A stretch of 64,000 nucleotides of DNA from Vicia villosa (taxonomy: Eukaryota; Streptophyta; Magnoliopsida; Fabales; Fabaceae): assembly GCF_029867415.1 (NCBI RefSeq), contig NW_026705401.1:310001-374000 (forward strand), in the 5' to 3' direction. A program made the translations under genes and the position numbers. Positions within the stretch are counted from its first letter, which is position 1. Each line of letters begins with the position of its first letter. Under the pieces are notes generated by a model. It was not told the DNA's origin. It made no database searches and saw nothing but the letters and a program-made list of their open reading frames with translations. Below are positions 48,101-58,769 of this stretch, piece after piece.

Positions 48101-50055
48101 TTATCTATGGCTCTTAGACAGCAGTTAGGGCTTGATGGAGAAAGACATTTTGGTAGGTCGTGGCCGCTTAATGAGACTGGACAGTTAGTTAGAAATCCAT
48201 CAAACCACCAACTGGGTCATTCAGCTGGATTTAATGTCTCCGAAATCCACAAACAACAACAGAGGCTTGTGGCACAAGATGAGCAATTAAATTTTCTGGG
48301 AAGGAATCATCTTGAGCAGAACCAAAGAGGGTTCCATGATCCTAGTTCTATGATGTTCGAGAGGTCTTCACCTGTTTCTGTGCAAGGAAGAGAATTACTT
48401 GAACGCCGTCGATACATGCACCCAACTGATCAACTGGGTTCTTTGTCTTCTCACCACAACCTACAATCATCTGATGATCTTTTTGGCCATCATTCCCTCT
48501 CAGGGAACAACGGCCATGTGGATAATAACTGGATTGATCCACGGTTGCATCTTCAACAACTTGAATCTATGAGGCAGAGAAGAGAGTTAGGAGAGAGCAT
48601 TACATCAGCAGATCTGAGCATATCTGCATCTGCTGGAGGTCATGAAGAGAGTTCAGGACGAGGTTTTGTGGACCTTCTTCATCAAAAACTGGGTCTTCAA
48701 TCTGCACAATCATCAACTGTTGATAAGTGGCATCCCCTTTCGTCAAGAAGTCACGATAAATCTTGGCATGTTCCTGAGGCTAACACATCAAGTCATCCTT
48801 TTGAGCTTCCTCTGGATCAGCAATCCCATCTGAATGATCCCTTTCTAGAAAGGACTCAAAGTGGGAATTCCAGTGGGCTAATGCATGATAATTTAACTAA
48901 CATACATATAAATGATCATTTCAACAATCTAGGGAATGCTGAAAGAGTGCCTCTCCGGTCCAGATCTGGTTCATTACTTGAAGAGCAATCACTGTTATCT
49001 ACGAATAAGGATACTTTGCCTCCCAATTACAGAATTCCTTTTCAGATTGGTAAGTCATCTCTGGAAAAAGACTTGCATGAATTGGATACAAATAAGGGAC
49101 ACAGGCATGAATTTTTGGGCACAATGGGCAAGTTTGTTCCTGGGATGTCAGACTTGTCAGAACAAGTGGAAAGCGCCATGCCTTCAATGGAAATGCCTGC
49201 TATTGCTCACAGTAGACATAGCTCACTAAGCAGTGCAGGTAATATAATCCATATAACGGCTATCCTTAATTACTTTGTGCTTCTATATAATGGTAGAATA
49301 TGATTATAATGAATGAGATTATGTAGGTGGTGATGGTGTCTCTTTTGGTCGTGAGATGGGTTTGAATAGTTCACGTGGAGATGAGGTTTCTAGTGATAGG
49401 TAACATTATTTTGGCACACCTTTTTCAACTAAAAATTGTTATCTTTTATACACTTACCCTTGACATTTGATTGTGTCTTTAATTGACAGGATTCCTCCTT
49501 CAACAAAAGGGTTTGATCATGCTTTCAATAAGCGGCCTCATGTATCTCGGGTTTTGTCCTCCCCGGACGTGCAGTCAGACCAACCATCTGCAACCCATGT
49601 CAATCAGAGTCAGTTATTAAACCTTACATCCAGTGAAGGTATGTGCTTTTTTAATTACGTGCTTTACCCTTTGTTAACATCTTAATGGTTGGTTAATTAT
49701 AAGATTGATTGATGTGATGCTAGGGAGGAGAGAGCCGTCTGGAAATTTGTCAACTACCAGCATGACCGATGCTCAATCTGCAGGGAAGAAAGAGGCCCGG
49801 TTTAGATCTTCATCCTTCAGTGAAGGTGCTATGTCAGAGGCATCATTCATAGATATGCTTAAAAAGCCTGTTCTTCCTGAGGCAGATGTGCATCCAACTG
49901 GTGGAGCTGGGGCAGAGTCGGTTGATGGTGGCCAAGCAGGGCGAGGTGGTAAAAAGAAGGGAAAGAAAGGGAAACAGATAGATCCTTCTCTTCTTGGTTT
50001 CAAGGTCTCCAGTAACCGGATCATGATGGGTGAGATTCAACGCCCTGAAGATTAA
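42197..50055 (+). CDS. EXA1: GYF-domain translational regulator, EXA1/MUSE11-like (1,678 aa)
   Basis: Eleven exons join with GT/AG introns in consistent phase: 42197-42278, 43006-43065, 43180-43271, 44090-44914, 45043-45142, 45228-45377, 45460-46236, 46842-49238, 49327-49399, 49490-49638, 49724-50055. The N-terminus has the family motif [11 protein letters not shown]. An Arg/Asp/Glu-rich region follows. [11 protein letters not shown] near residue 303 fits the eIF4E-binding consensus Y-x4-L-hydrophobic. The GYF domain lies at about 550-605 ([26 protein letters not shown]) and binds proline-rich ligands. A Gln-rich repeat (854-922) and a basic C-terminus, [16 protein letters not shown], follow. 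In Arabidopsis EXA1 (about 1,700 aa) binds eIF4E-family proteins, represses translation of immune receptors and is a susceptibility factor for potexviruses. Length and ends match, so this copy looks complete and functional. Confidence 0.93.
47317..47523 (+). repeat. In-frame minisatellite encoding AERLxQQQQ repeats
   Basis: Within exon 8 of the GYF gene, about seven units of 24-30 bases (core CAGCAGCAGCAGGCTGAACG) encode tandem AERL(Q/H)QQQQ. Units vary by whole CAG codons, so length polymorphism without frameshift is likely. The repeats predict a charged, glutamine-rich helix. Confidence 0.85.
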
Positions 50056-50539
50056 TTTTTGATGCTTGTAGATTGGCTGTAAAATTTTTCAATTCTTATT
50101 TTTCATATTTTTTGGGGTATGGGGGTAACTAGTGTATAGTCCACTAGGGCATAGCCAAAGTATTCCAATACAGCAGTTTTATACAATAGGTGTAGTATGT
50201 TTAGCCCTTTTGGTGTTTGACTAGTGTGTACAGTCACTGATGAGTGTTTGTATATACGGCGAAGCTAAGCTTTTTAATGATTTTTTATTGGTTAAAAAGG
50301 ATGTGAAGAGATTTAAATTGTCATTGCCTTTATAATTGCTGTTGATTGGTTAGCCTCGGAAAAAGTTGTCTTGCTCGATAAAAATGTGATTAAGGGTGGC
50401 AATGGTGGTCATGCTTTCAAATCCTTTTGGAACATGGAAATTGATGACTTCTCTTCTCTCTTGCTGACATTCGGGGTCAAATTTATGATTATCCAACGTA
50501 GTTGTAATCATCTACAGAACCGGAAAATGAATGACTATA
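50056..50539 (+). other. 3' UTR and downstream flank of the GYF gene
   Basis: AT-rich sequence after the stop codon. T-rich and TTTGTATATA-like strings at 50245-50260 may contribute to polyadenylation. No further gene is seen before the TRIM element. Confidence 0.4.
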
Positions 50540-50897
50540 TATTAGAGTTTGACCTAACTCATCCTTACAAAACCGGTTGGTAAGGTGAGGAGTGTCCCTC
50601 TATATATATTCTTTGAAAGCTCTATCTCTAGCCAATGTGGGACTTTAGGATCTTCCTAATACACCCCCTCACGCCCAGCACTCTTTTGGGCTTGGTGCCC
50701 CAGCACTCTTTTGGGCTTGGTGCGTGGATATTAATGGTGGGCGGCCCATGGTCCGATCGATAGGCTCTGATACCATATTAGAGTTTGACCTAACTCATCC
50801 TTACAAAACCGGTTGGTAAGGTGAGGAGTGTCCCTCTATATATATTCTTTGAAAGCTCTATCTCTAGCCAATGTGGGACTTTAGGATCTTCCTAATA
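50540..50897 (-). mobile_element. Complete TRIM retroelement with identical 122 bp LTRs
   Basis: Two identical direct repeats (50540-50661 and 50776-50897) flank a 114 bp interior. On the minus strand the 5' LTR is followed directly by TGGTATCAGAGCC (50775-50763), a tRNA-iMet primer site. A purine-rich stretch, GCGTGAGGGGGTG, precedes the 3' LTR. A 5 bp target duplication CTATA lies at 50535-50539 and 50898-50902. There is no coding capacity. This is the defining layout of a terminal-repeat retrotransposon in miniature. The LTRs end TATTAG...CTAATA instead of TG...CA. Identical LTRs point to recent insertion. A perfect 24 bp tandem duplication lies at 50674-50721. Confidence 0.9.
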
Positions 50898-50902
50898 CTA
50901 TA

Positions 50903-51930
50903 TATTAGAATTAATGTTGGTAGACGACATTAACTTATTTAATGTTTTTTTTAATCGATTGATTTATAAGAGATGGTATATTCTTTTATTCACGCCATTT
51001 GTTTGATTATTATTTGTTCATTGATGTGTTGAATTTTATTCTAGCGTTAAATTTCATCCTCCTTAGTTCTTTTGGGTATGTATCTAGCCAAGAGTGTTAC
51101 TATAATATGCATCATCATTCCGTCCCACAATGGGTGAATGAGTGATTCAGTAACCATTTTGGGTTAGGAAGTATAATGAGTGAATGAGTGATTTAGTAAC
51201 CATTTTACATATTTATTCCAAATGGGTTAGGAAGTATATTATACGTGGAACATAAATGAGAAATAAAAGAATTAAGTAAAAGAAAATGAAAGCGGGACTA
51301 ATAATTATTTTATAGTGAACCTAAAAAGAATAACTTATTAGATTACAGACTTAAAAGTTACTTAACTTATTTATTTGGACTGTAATTAATGTATGATATT
51401 TACTTTGGTGCAATATAAATATGATACAGCCTGTACCGTAAAAATGCAGAACTATTCAAGATCAGGCTAAAAATGTATTGCACGTTAAAGTAGATTAAAT
51501 TAATTTAGATTATTAACACAGGGTGCTTTCCTGAATCCTGATTGAAAACTAGCAGAGTGCTTAGAGATGGATGTTCTTCTCTTCATGTTGTGTATTCCTG
51601 CAAGTGCTTAGAATGGGTGAGTAGTATGAATTGTCGGTTGTAGTAAGTTTCCCTTCTCTTTTGTGTTCAGGTCTGTTTGTTTCCCAAAAGGTTTTAGGTT
51701 TAAATAGGTTTTTTCTTCTCTAATGTGTGAGTTAAAGGTTTAATCTGGTTTGTATCTTCTAGTTTTCTTCTGTTATGGGGTAGAGAAAAGTGTCAGTCTA
51801 GATCAAGGATACTTAGGACAACAACATTAGGAAGAAACACGATGTTGAAGTAACAAATTTTGTTTAGATTTGGAAGGGCCAAGGAAACAAAGAAGTATGT
51901 AGTGGAGTTTCGACTAGAGGAGATGAATAT
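50903..51930. other. Intergenic stretch, no gene seen
   Basis: AT-rich DNA. A duplicated phrase, GAGTGATTYAGTAACCATTTT with GGGTTAGGAAGTATA, occurs twice at about 51137-51240. No protein similarity is visible. Confidence 0.45.
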
Positions 51931-51939
51931 GAAAGTTAA

Positions 51940-53050
51940 GGAAATCCTTTAAGAAAGGAAAAGTTGTTGTAACTTTTTCTATAAAGTTATAGCAAAGATC
52001 ATGGTCAAAAGGCTCAAAGACAATATGGATAAAATCATCACACACCTAACCAAAGTGCTTTTATGAGAGGAAGACTCATCTAGGATAATCTCATTGTAGC
52101 CCATGAAGTCTTCCATAATATCAAGAAAAGAAATATTATTGGGTTAGATAGCGTGGGTGTTAAATTGGATATGAGCAAAGAGTTGAATTTTATGACCTTT
52201 AGTTTATGCAGGTTATGAGTCTAGTCACTTCAGTTTCGTATAAATTCAATATCAATGGTCAACCTAGTCCCAAGCTTATGCCTTCGAGGGGTTTATGGCA
52301 GAGATCCCCTCTCACCATTTTTGTTTATTTAAGTTTTTGATTCCCTATCCAATATGCTCATTACTGCTATGTCAAATGATTTGATTAAAGGCCTCAAATC
52401 AGCACAAGATATCCCTTCCGTTTCTCATATCATGTTTGTAGATATTTCGATTGATATGACTTTCACTAGACAATTTTATCTGATGAATGTTGTTAGGGAG
52501 ATAAAAAAAGTTAGAAAAGTTGGAAACACCAACAGACGCCCAATGTTTCAGGATCACAAGAGAGGTAGACACTACATTTCCACCAAACACTTTAAGGCAT
52601 TAGGCATATGGATTATCTCTCTTATATGTCCAACATCTTCATTTCTAGTCAATGTGTGACTTAATCACCACACTTAAATTCAACAATGTCCCTCACAAGT
52701 GTAAGTCATTCATATCACTAGCCTTGATCCATACTAGGTTCCCTCTTCCGTTACTTCACCAATGAGCGCCTAATGCTCTAGGACCATAAAAGAGGGAGAT
52801 GCCACATCTCCACCAGAAACCTTAAGGCATCATGTATATTAGATATAAGTTCCATCTCTTATATATCTAACATCTCTTTTATTTCTAGTTGATTTTCAGT
52901 TGATGTAAAATTTAATCACTCACTTGAATTCAATAACTTCATCCTCAAGAATAATGTGCTAATTAGAGTCAAAGGGGGTTTAGTATTTGGTAAGTTTATC
53001 CCTAATAAGCTGGAGGAGACATATTTCAATTATTTCTAGGATGAGAATTT
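51940..53050 (+). pseudogene. Second LINE reverse transcriptase remnant
   Basis: Translated in shifting frames, 51960-52110 reads KVIAKIMVKRLKDNMDKII, matching the start of a plant LINE RT palm. 52230-52330 reads SVSYKFNINGQPSPK then RGLWQRSPLTIF, matching GLRQGDPLSP. 52354-52460 reads MSNDLIKGLKSAQDIPSVSH followed by IMFVDIS where the family has LLFADD, so a catalytic Asp is lost. Stops and frameshifts are frequent. A TRIM-like direct repeat pair interrupts the 3' part at about 52535-52905. Confidence 0.7.
52535..52905. repeat. Diverged direct repeat pair, possible old TRIM
   Basis: Two units of about 120-130 bases (near 52535-52665 and 52765-52905) share GACGCCCAATG/GAGCGCCTAATG, CCACCARAMACYTTAAGGCAT and TATATSTMYAACATCTY. 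The gap is about 110 bases. The arrangement resembles a TRIM inserted in the LINE, but the copies are too diverged to prove primer or purine sites. Confidence 0.4.
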
Positions 53051-53064
53051 GAAAACTGGAATGG

Positions 53065-56000
53065 GTAATTTCTTTTCCCACTCTAATGGTGTGAGTCACA
53101 CCTCTGAAAACTTAAAATTGTTTTCAGAAATATTCGGAGATGCATATCCAAACGCATCATTAACTATTTTTTTTCCGAAATTTGATACAGAGATGCATCT
53201 TAGAAAACTCTTATTTCGAATATGCATCTTCGAAAACTTCTCTGCATACATCCAAGTTTGTATTTTTTTTGAATTCGAGGTCATTTTAATCCAACTAACA
53301 ATGCCATAATTCATAATTTGATTCAAACATTAACATCTGAAAATAAGGTAATGCATTAATTAAAAAAACATCTAAAAAATATTACAAATATAGTTCTCAA
53401 AGTAGGGAAAATACTAGTAAAAAATTCGAAAATACAAAAAAAAAGAAGAACAACCTACTACGTATGTCTAATACTAACCTCCTGGTTCCTCCTCTGCCAC
53501 CGGTAAGCCAAGGCTTTCAGTGCCTCGGTAAGAATGGAACGTGCTAGGGCAATCACATCATCGCCACATCTCTCAAACAATGCAAACTCTATGCCCTCAT
53601 ATGTAATCATTATGATATTCTAACAAATTGGCAATACATAAGCAAAATGGTCATCCCTGAACTGCTCATTCTCCTGGATCTCTTCATGAACAGGACTAGG
53701 TGGACGTCCATGAGCGTCTGGTGTCATGACATGGTGTGATATAGAATAAAACCAAGTTATGTAATCGTCAGCATAACGACACTGACTTGTGGCTGACATA
53801 CTCTTATACTCCTCTGGTATCAGATGACTTTCGTAATCCACTAGTATGTCATTAAGATATCTGAGAATGACGTTGATAGGAGCAGTCACGAAATGGGATC
53901 TCATAACGATCTGCACAAATTCAAACTGATGCATGCATTGGTCCAACAAATACATGTACATCAAATTACTCCCACATGCCAGCCATCCAGAGTAATATGA
54001 AATTGGGTCGAAGGAATTAGTCTCCCGATGAGTGGTGTATGTTTTCCAGTCAATGTCATAATGTTGAGTCTTGTCAATATACAAACGGAATGACCGTACA
54101 ATATCATTCTGTCTACGTGGAAAATATAGACAAGCACGTGAGTAATCCTCAATTTACCTTAGCACACGATCAAATCCGTGTATAAGGTGACAGTGGGATA
54201 GAATACATCCCTAAAAATGAATAAGAAAAAAAAGTAACAAGTGTAAAAAAAGTTGTTTTTAATTTAATAGTGGCTATGGAAATTACCGTCAGAAGGGTGC
54301 ATGTTATTTGTTTTGTCGTACAAAGAGAACCTTCACTAAGCTTGGAGTACATGTATACCAAATAGGCAGCCCCCAAGTTACACTTGTTAATGGCCGACAA
54401 GTCAATGAAGTACTTAAGGTATGCCACACCGATGTAGGTTACACTTTTTTCCTCAAGCATGAACGTGCCAATCAAGAACAGGAGGAAACACCTCAAAACA
54501 CATTCTTGGTGGCAGGTAACCTTTAGATCATCACCGCCCGCTTCCTCGGCCAACTCCAAGTTTTCTTCATATAGCTTCTGCAAGTATGAAAATTTGACAT
54601 GAGCACCTCTAGTGTTCTCACACTGCATCAGGGCATCCATTGGGCCAAGTCTCAAATAAATGACCATCATCTCCTGGGTCTCACCGCGTTTGATCCTGGA
54701 ATGATCAAGTAACTTTACCCTGATGGGAAGGTGTAGAATCTCGCCAACGGGGAAATGGAAAGATGACATTTCTTTATGCCATCTCTCAGCAAAATCCCTC
54801 AGCATGCCATGGCTGATGGTTCTGTACCCGGAAGAACATAAACCAGAAAAACTATAGTATCTGATGACACTTTGGAACCACTCATGCTTAGGATGATAAA
54901 GCTTGAGAATCTTTCTGTCGTGGTTAACAAATTTCAAATAATTGTGTTCCTATTAAAAATAAAACATAACAATATCACTCCCATTAGATTTGGTTAAAAC
55001 AAAAAATAACAATCGTTAAAAAATATACCTTTCCAACCCAGACATGCAGAGAAACATGGTCTCTACAATATATTAGTAATGAGGTGTCAATGGGCCCTCC
55101 TGGATAAGAGTTTGCAAGTGAAGGGACACCATCATGTGTAGCATGAGTTTCCTTCCGGTGTACGTGAGCAGGGGAGACGTGCCCCTGGGATGAGGACCCT
55201 GTGACAGGCGGCTCCTAGAAATCAATGCTTCCCCATCATGAGGCCTAGGGATGGTTCTCCGCCTAACTCTGGCCTGCTCATTTTAAAGTCGATCCCGCTC
55301 ACGGCGAATGGATGTGTGTTGGGTTTCACGTCCGAGTCTCAATTTGTCATTGTTGTTTGCAACCATTTCCTAAAAAAGTCGCGAAAACGACATTAGTTTG
55401 AAATTCAATAGCACTAAGGACCCAATTTGGAGATGCATCTCCGAAAACCAAAAATGACCCAATTTGGAGACGCATCTCCAAAAAAGCTTGTGTTTTGCTC
55501 CAATGGTAGAAATAGTTTGTACATTTTCTCTAACAATCCAAAATACAACCAAATTATAATGCACGTCTGTAACAATACCTATTTCAAATTCTAATACTAC
55601 ATAATGCATAAAAAAACCTATTTTAGCTAATACATTAATCAAAAGTAAAAAAAATTAAATGACAAACTTACTAAAAAAGGTGTTGATGAGGATGAACAAT
55701 GTTGAATGTAGTATGTGGAGTGAGTTGGGATTGGAAAGATTGAAGTAGAGATACTTTTGTTGCTTGAAAAGTAGACTTGCACAATGTTGCTCACGAACTC
55801 CAATGGGTGGATGAAAAAGATTCATATAATAAAGAAGGAGGAAAGGGAGGGTATGACACACGTTATATATACATTGAACGCGTTCAGAGATGCATCTCCG
55901 AAAACTTCCCTTAATTTGAAAACAAGGATTAACTTGGAGATGCATTTGCAAACAAACCCTAAAACACATTTGGAGATGCATCTCCAAATTAAATTTTGGC

Positions 56001-56141
56001 ACAGTGAGGGAAGCTCAACAATTTGCGCTTATTTTATGTGAAAATGATGCGTCCGGAGATGAATCTCTAAAAACAGGGAACTTTTTTTATTTTTTGCCAG
56101 AGATTTGGGAGTAACATATAAGGGTGTGAAAAGAAATTGTC
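53065..56141 (-). mobile_element. MULE-like TIR element carrying a plant mobile domain gene
   Basis: The left end, GTAATTTCTTTTCCCAC (from 53066), and the reverse complement of the right end, ACAATTTCTTTTCACAC (to 56140), are similar, and similarity continues for about 50 bases (CTYTGRMAAA). This makes degenerate terminal inverted repeats. Inside is a minus-strand PMD pseudogene. Palindromes of the GGAGATGCATCTCC type occur at both ends. PMD genes captured by MuDR-type elements are established for plants. No 9 bp target duplication could be matched, so the exact ends are approximate. Confidence 0.5.
53490..55366 (-). pseudogene. Plant mobile domain (PMD/MAIN-like) protein pseudogene
   Basis: On the minus strand a start at 55366 (MVANNNDKLRLGRE) leads through an exon with a TAA (RDRL then stop) and a frame change to YPGGPIDTSLL and a donor after 55029. 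The next exon, from 54949, contains DFAERWHKEMSSFHFPVGEI, KLLDHSRIKRGETQEMM, EECVLRCF-like sequence and YLKYFIDLSAINKCNLGAAY. These are the core of the PMD (aminotransferase-like) domain. Later exons (to 53620) have FRLYIDKTQHYDIDWKTYT and YYSGWLACG. PMD proteins such as MAIN and MAIL1 act with a PP7-like phosphatase in nuclear gene and transposon silencing; other copies are carried by transposons. This one sits in a TIR element and is broken. Confidence 0.75.
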
Positions 56142-56400
56142 TTAGAAGGAGCCAGAGAAATATTTAAACTTCCTAAATATTTGGGTTATATTAAAATGAA
56201 GGCAAGGTTGTTAATTGTTAATAACACGTTACAATATTAGGTTTTGATATATCATCCATAATTATAATATTAGGTTTTGATTTCATGATAACTTACTGGT
56301 AAGATCATTTTTGTAGTAAAATCGACAAGCTTATTGAGTTTAGCCTTGTAAGCTTGTTGTAGTATCAGTAATATCGAGTAATATTGTACGCAACTACGAT
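55367..56400. other. Non-coding, palindrome-rich stretch between PMD and transposase
   Basis: It contains palindromes at 55429-55442, 55466-55479, 55886-55899, 55936-55949, 55972-55985 and 56055-56068, and the right inverted end near 56095-56141. The remainder, to the transposase remnant, is AT-rich. Confidence 0.6.
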
Positions 56401-57885
56401 AATATGTCGGTTTTACCTTTTTAGAGGAACATTTTTGTTTTAATTGGTTTAGCCGGTGGTTTTAAATCCGTTATTTCTGGATATGCAATCTTCCTAAGAT
56501 TCCCTTTGATGTGCAATTTCATGATGCCATTAGCTTTCATGAATCTCTCTTGAATTACTTTGTTTGATTTATCATCATTCCTCACACCATCATCATCAAA
56601 ACGAAGTTGGGTCCAGTGAGTGCAAACTTCGTCCATATGTATTGGTTTTTCATGTTTCAGCTTCTTTGAAATTATTCAAGTGAATGGAAGATTATAAGTC
56701 TTCCTAAATGTACAACCACAATTTGAGCTATCAGAACCTATTTACTTGCTCGTTTGACTTCGTGAAAAGTAAAATTCAATGTTGCCCGAGATATATTGCC
56801 AACCAACTATAAGTAAAGGATGTTGTCTTTGAATCAATGTTCTAACACATTAATGCTCCAACCAAAATATGTGAGTATGTCATTATGTTGGTTTTAAAGC
56901 ATTTGGTTAACGACGTCCCAATCTCAACAAAAATCACCTTTACTATTTCCCAACCAATTCTTAAGTCTAGCATGCACGATTAGTTGTTGTACTGTCAAAG
57001 TGTCGATCCTGGTGAGTTCATGCACAAACAATCTTCTCTTTAACCTGATTGAGAATCGTGCCCTCAACATATTTCAATAAATATGGATATTTCGCACACA
57101 TACTCCTTAAATGTAGAACAAATTCGACATATAATTCTTTTGCGGAAGAGTTTATTATACCATTTAATGCATCCATTATTTTTTCAACAACCACATCGGG
57201 TTTGGAAAATTAACCATCTTCACCTTTGACTTGTTTCGTACCAACCGTAGAGTTTACTCGACTTCTCACATTTTTGGTTATCTGATACTTACAAAGTAAT
57301 GTGAAAGAAGTTGGAAAAACTGTTCCAACCGAATTCATCTGTGTGGTGTCATGATCGATGATCATCTTCCAAAATCTTCAACAGTTGTTGCATCTCAAAT
57401 ATTGGTCCTCTTACCGCCTTGATGTCTCGAGCACGCACGTTATATATTTGCTTGACATTTGAAACATTTCGAGGTCTTTTCCTTTTCAAAGACGCAAGTA
57501 TGTTTCTTGGCACCACTATGTTTAATGTCATGCTCGAAACAAGTTCCCTTTTCCGTGGAACAAGACGACATACAATAGGATGACCCGTTAGCTTTTCAGT
57601 CAAAGCATGATTATACATACGGGAAGTCACATTAAATTTCCATGTCTCATCCGCCATACGGTATCCACGCAATTTAAACGGACATTCACATTTCCTCGTT
57701 CCCGTGTCATCTCGTTTCAACTTCCTAATCTTTGGTTGGTAGGTGCCACTTCTTTTGCATACCATTGTTACAAATGCATGTCTTAAATCCGAACCATTGT
57801 CAGACCTTCCAATTACAACGCCACACCCCAATTTTCTGGCCTCCATACAAACCCATTGTAGCATATGTTCATGAACAAAAAACAC
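56401..57885 (-). pseudogene. MULE (MuDR-type) transposase lacking its catalytic core
   Basis: 57885-57351 encodes an N-terminal FAR1/WRKY-GCM1-like DNA-binding region (MVCKRSGTYQPK, RKCECPFKLRGY, YNHALTEKLTGHP) and the RP...NVKQIYN linker. The frame stops after KILEDDHRS. Only about 100 bases later the sequence has jumped to TVFPTSFTLLCKYQITKNVR, which follows the DDE core in intact relatives. PDVVVEKIMDAL, TTTNR and RLKNWLGNS follow with stops. A SWIM-like CGCTFRKTYNLPF with a lost Cys and IAYPEITDLKPPAKPIKTK (56460-56420) come last. The segment with the first two catalytic Asp is deleted, so it cannot transpose itself. Confidence 0.75.
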
Positions 57886-58345
57886 TTCTTTATTTGTAAA
57901 TTGTGCATGAACATCTAACTCCCCCCCAATAAAAGGTTGATTGAGAATGAGAGAGTTTTTTCAAAGATTTTTTTTGTTGCAATGGAAGCTTAGTTTGACA
58001 TGAAGAAGAAACTCATGCAAAGTGGCGTTTTATCAACCTTTCAGCGGAACATTTTCAGAGATGTCATTGAATCGTTTTCAAAATCAGTTGCATGAATAAC
58101 AAAACAACTTAAATGAGTGCAGGGAGTATTTCGGAGATGCATCTCCGAAATACATCCAAACAATATAACGGAGACACATCTCCGGACTTTTTTTTTTTAA
58201 AAACTGGGTGACACTTAGAATAGAGGGCATTGGCGTGGTTTTGGGTGCGTCCGAAGATGCATTTCCAAACACTTAAGAGTAAAATCGGATTTTCAAAGAT
58301 GTGGTATGCTCATATAAGGTTGAAATGAGCATTTCCCATAGAAGA
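57886..58345 (-). mobile_element. 5' end of the MULE transposase element, with palindromes and a possible TIR
   Basis: Read on the minus strand, 58342-58262 (GGGAAATGCTCATTTCAACC...CACATCTTTGAAAA) resembles the ends of the PMD element. It is followed by palindromes at 58253-58266, 58170-58183 and 58133-58146. The matching far end of this element was not located. Confidence 0.4.
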
Positions 58346-58769
58346 ATGCAAGTATCCATGAATCATGATGGTGATTAGTGATATCATCTATTCCAAGTTT
58401 AAAATGCCATATTTCAGTTGGCAAGGAAAGTGTGTCAATCACAGAACACCAGATGAGATGTACTCACAAAAAAAAACACTCCGACAACCATGTTATCATA
58501 TATTTTTACTAAGATAATGGTAGGGAGATCAACTTTATCTTAGTGCTTCATGCCAACACACCATTATAGCGTGTAGGTCAATTTGTCAGTTATTTAATCT
58601 ACAAATGTTCTCTTTCATAGTTCCTGCCAACATACATAACCTGATGTAATCTTCAGTCCCCATTAGAAACCCCAGCTAGTAAACTTGTTGTTTTTGATGT
58701 CTCTTGGAATGGATCCATTTAGGCACACCTACTGACCACTGGAATCATTTGTCACTCGAACTACAGCTT
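58346..58769. other. Intergenic stretch, no gene seen
   Basis: No recognisable coding sequence or repeat between the MULE remnant and the foldback-like sequence. Confidence 0.4.
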
